Shown one piece after another: positions 6,306 to 7,959 of a stretch of DNA of 7,959 nt. A program made the translations under genes and the position numbers. Every line of letters begins with the position of its first letter. The first letter of the stretch is position 1. The stretch is from AM-1111 sp046302135 (GTDB lineage: Bacteria; Bacteroidota; Bacteroidia; B-17B0; Aurantibacillaceae), in contig JBKCIQ010000154.1 of assembly GCA_046302135.1 (NCBI GenBank), positions 1-7,959 on the forward strand, given 5' to 3'. Under the pieces are notes generated by a model. The model was not told the DNA's origin. It worked only from the letters and a program-made list of their open reading frames with translations, and searched no databases.

Positions 6306-7721
6306 ATGAAAAAAATTCATTTTTATCTAATAAGAAGTTATCTGCCTCCTTTCACATTAACTCTTTTAATTGGGATGTTCATTTTTTTTATCATTTTCAT
6401 TTTTGTTTATATTGACGAAATTGCGGGCAAAGGAGTTGACAATTGGACTTTGACACAATTACTATTTTACAGTTTTATTTCCAATTTACCTACAGCCGCT
6501 CCTTTGGCTGTGTTACTTTCATCTATAATGACCATGGGTAACTTTGCAGAAAACTATGAGTTGGCAGCACTCAAGTCCTCAGGGATGTCACTTTTTGCAA
6601 TAATGCGTCCTTTGATTTTTTTAATTTTATTCATTTCCATAGGCATTTTCCTCTTTTCAAATTACACAATGCCAATTATATCCTTGAAAGCAGGAAGATT
6701 GCTGTGGGACGTGAGGCAAAAAAAACCAACTTTCAATATTAAACCCGGAATCTACAATTCTGGTCTTGAAAATTACAGAATTAAGGTAAACTCAAAAGCA
6801 GAAGACGGGGTGAGAATGAAAGGCATTTATATTGCAGATCACTCTAAGGGACAAGGTAACAATGTACAATTGTTGGCAGATAGCGGAACTATCAAAACAA
6901 CAAAAAAAGGAGATTTCCTAGTAATAAATATTTTCAACGCAGTACAGTATCGGCAATTAATGGAAACTGATGAAAACTACCGAACAAGACCAATGCTTAC
7001 AATGAACTTCAAACAACAGGAAATCAAAATAGACCTTTCAGAACTTAAGATGCAAAATACCCAAGAAGCACTTTTCAAAAGTAATTACCAAATGCTTAAT
7101 TTGAACCAACTGAATCATGCACTTGATAGTTTTAGAACGAAAGAAAAACAAATTAAAGCAGGAATTAATGATCAAATTTCAAAACATTTTACTCCGCTTG
7201 CAGATAGGCAAAATAAAAATGAAACCAAAACACATATTAAACTTGTAGATTATCTTAAGCATTTTGGATTAAATGAACAAAATCAGATTTTTGACAAAGC
7301 GCTTGAAAAGTTAAGAAGTACAGATAGTTATATTAATTCAACAATAGAACACGAACTATTTTCCAGTCAGTTCAATCAAATTAAATTTAGAGCAGAATGG
7401 CATAAGAAATTGAGCTTACCTTTTGCTTGCCTTGTACTGTTTTTTGTCGGTTCTCCTTTGGGTGCTATAGTAAGAAAGGGAGGCCTAGGAATGCCGGTTG
7501 TAATTTCTGTCATCTTGTTCATCATATATCACGTGGTAAAAACCTCACTGGAAAAATCTTTTTTAGAAGGTGCGAGCGGCATTTTTACCGGACTATGGGG
7601 CTCCACGTTTATCTTTTTGCCGTTGGGAATTTGGTTAACATGGATGGCTGCAAACGATTCGGCAATTTTTGAAAAAAGCAGTTATAAATTTTTTCTACAT
7701 CTATTTCAAAAAAAGAAATGA
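6306..7721 (+). CDS. LptF/LptG-family permease (YjgP/YjgQ)
   Basis: Inner-membrane protein of 471 residues belonging to the permease half of the Lpt transporter, which with the LptB ATPase extracts lipopolysaccharide from the inner membrane and passes it to the periplasmic bridge. Three N-terminal membrane segments (about 17-37, 56-78, 98-120) are followed by a periplasmic beta-jellyroll-like region (about 140-245), a charged, probably helical insert (about 250-365), and three C-terminal segments (about 369-388, 396-413, 426-448). The family hallmark PLGAIVRKGGLGMPV is at 384-398, and YLPPF near the start is also typical. The long insert is a feature I associate with Bacteroidota members. Whether it plays the LptF or LptG role cannot be decided from one gene, so no symbol is given. 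Its stop codon overlaps the next start by four bases, suggesting coupled translation. Confidence 0.94.
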   Translation: MKKIHFYLIRSYLPPFTLTLLIGMFIFFIIFIFVYIDEIAGKGVDNWTLTQLLFYSFISNLPTAAPLAVLLSSIMTMGNFAENYELAALKSSGMSLFAIMRPLIFLILFISIGIFLFSNYTMPIISLKAGRLLWDVRQKKPTFNIKPGIYNSGLENYRIKVNSKAEDGVRMKGIYIADHSKGQGNNVQLLADSGTIKTTKKGDFLVINIFNAVQYRQLMETDENYRTRPMLTMNFKQQEIKIDLSELKMQNTQEALFKSNYQMLNLNQLNHALDSFRTKEKQIKAGINDQISKHFTPLADRQNKNETKTHIKLVDYLKHFGLNEQNQIFDKALEKLRSTDSYINSTIEHELFSSQFNQIKFRAEWHKKLSLPFACLVLFFVGSPLGAIVRKGGLGMPVVISVILFIIYHVVKTSLEKSFLEGASGIFTGLWGSTFIFLPLGIWLTWMAANDSAIFEKSSYKFFLHLFQKKK

Positions 7722-7959
7722 AATCTAAAATACTTTTTTTATTCATTTTAATTTTTCAATTGAATAATTTACTGAAAGGCTGTGATTGCGGTAATTTTCC
7801 TCTACTAACAAAGGAATTAATCAATAAAAACAAAAAACTTATTGTTTTTAGAGGCAAAGTTCTTAACAGCGGCAAATGTGATAAAATAGCCACTTGTAAT
7901 TTTGAAGTTTCCGAATTATTCCAAGGAAGCGCCACAAAAGTTATTACTGCTTTTTATGA
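7718..7959 (+). CDS. Secreted Cys-x-Cys protein, NTR/TIMP-like (partial)
   Basis: Only the first 80 codons are in the window; the frame is still open at the right edge. The start ATG overlaps the permease stop as ATGA. A signal peptide occupies about 1-21 (MKSK, then hydrophobic LFLFILIFQ), followed by Cys22-Asp-Cys24. A mature chain beginning with Cys-x-Cys, then a strand LIVFRGKVL (41-49), further cysteines at 54 and 60 and FEVSELFQG (62-70), resembles the NTR/TIMP-like fold of small secreted bacterial proteins; this is a moderate-strength impression. The sequence LKGC before Cys22 is close to a lipobox but has Lys at the -2 position, so a lipoprotein is possible but less likely than ordinary cleavage. 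Its link to lipopolysaccharide export is positional only. Confidence 0.72.
   Translation, partial: MKSKILFLFILIFQLNNLLKGCDCGNFPLLTKELINKNKKLIVFRGKVLNSGKCDKIATCNFEVSELFQGSATKVITAFY

Overview
The window is AT-rich bacterial DNA, very probably from the phylum Bacteroidota. The main evidence is a secreted protein with a C-terminal type IX secretion (Por/T9SS) sorting domain, TAnnTTTG-like promoter elements, weak or absent Shine-Dalgarno sequences, and a Bacteroidota-style LptF/LptG permease. It holds nine genes: eight complete and one cut by the right edge. No tRNA, rRNA, CRISPR array, insertion sequence or phage gene is visible, and no gene-free stretch exceeds 300 bases.

Left (1-2490): a 700-residue exported protein combines a signal peptide, a proprotein-convertase P domain, a CotH kinase-like domain and a T9SS sorting domain. 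A 94-residue membrane protein of unknown function converges on it from the minus strand.

Centre (2546-5439): this is the most interesting part. Two minus-strand genes, an Hpt-like phosphotransfer protein (candidate His64) and an unrecognised 159-residue protein, lie 8 bases apart. They diverge across 258 AT-rich bases from two plus-strand genes: a stand-alone CheY-like receiver (Asp57) and a sigma-54-dependent NtrC-type activator. The activator has lost the phospho-accepting aspartate in its own receiver domain (Thr61 at that position). The receiver stop codon directly abuts the activator start codon. The set looks like an orphan phosphorelay without a histidine kinase in the window: an unlinked kinase could phosphorylate Hpt and/or the free receiver, and the activator could be controlled by protein contact rather than by its own phosphorylation. 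The assembly is inference; the motifs are seen directly.

Right (5453-7959): a soluble DPM1-type family 2 glycosyltransferase converges on the activator gene and diverges from an LptF/LptG-family lipopolysaccharide-export permease. The permease stop overlaps by four bases (ATGA) the start of a small secreted Cys-x-Cys protein, possibly NTR/TIMP-like, which runs off the window. This part looks like ordinary envelope biogenesis.
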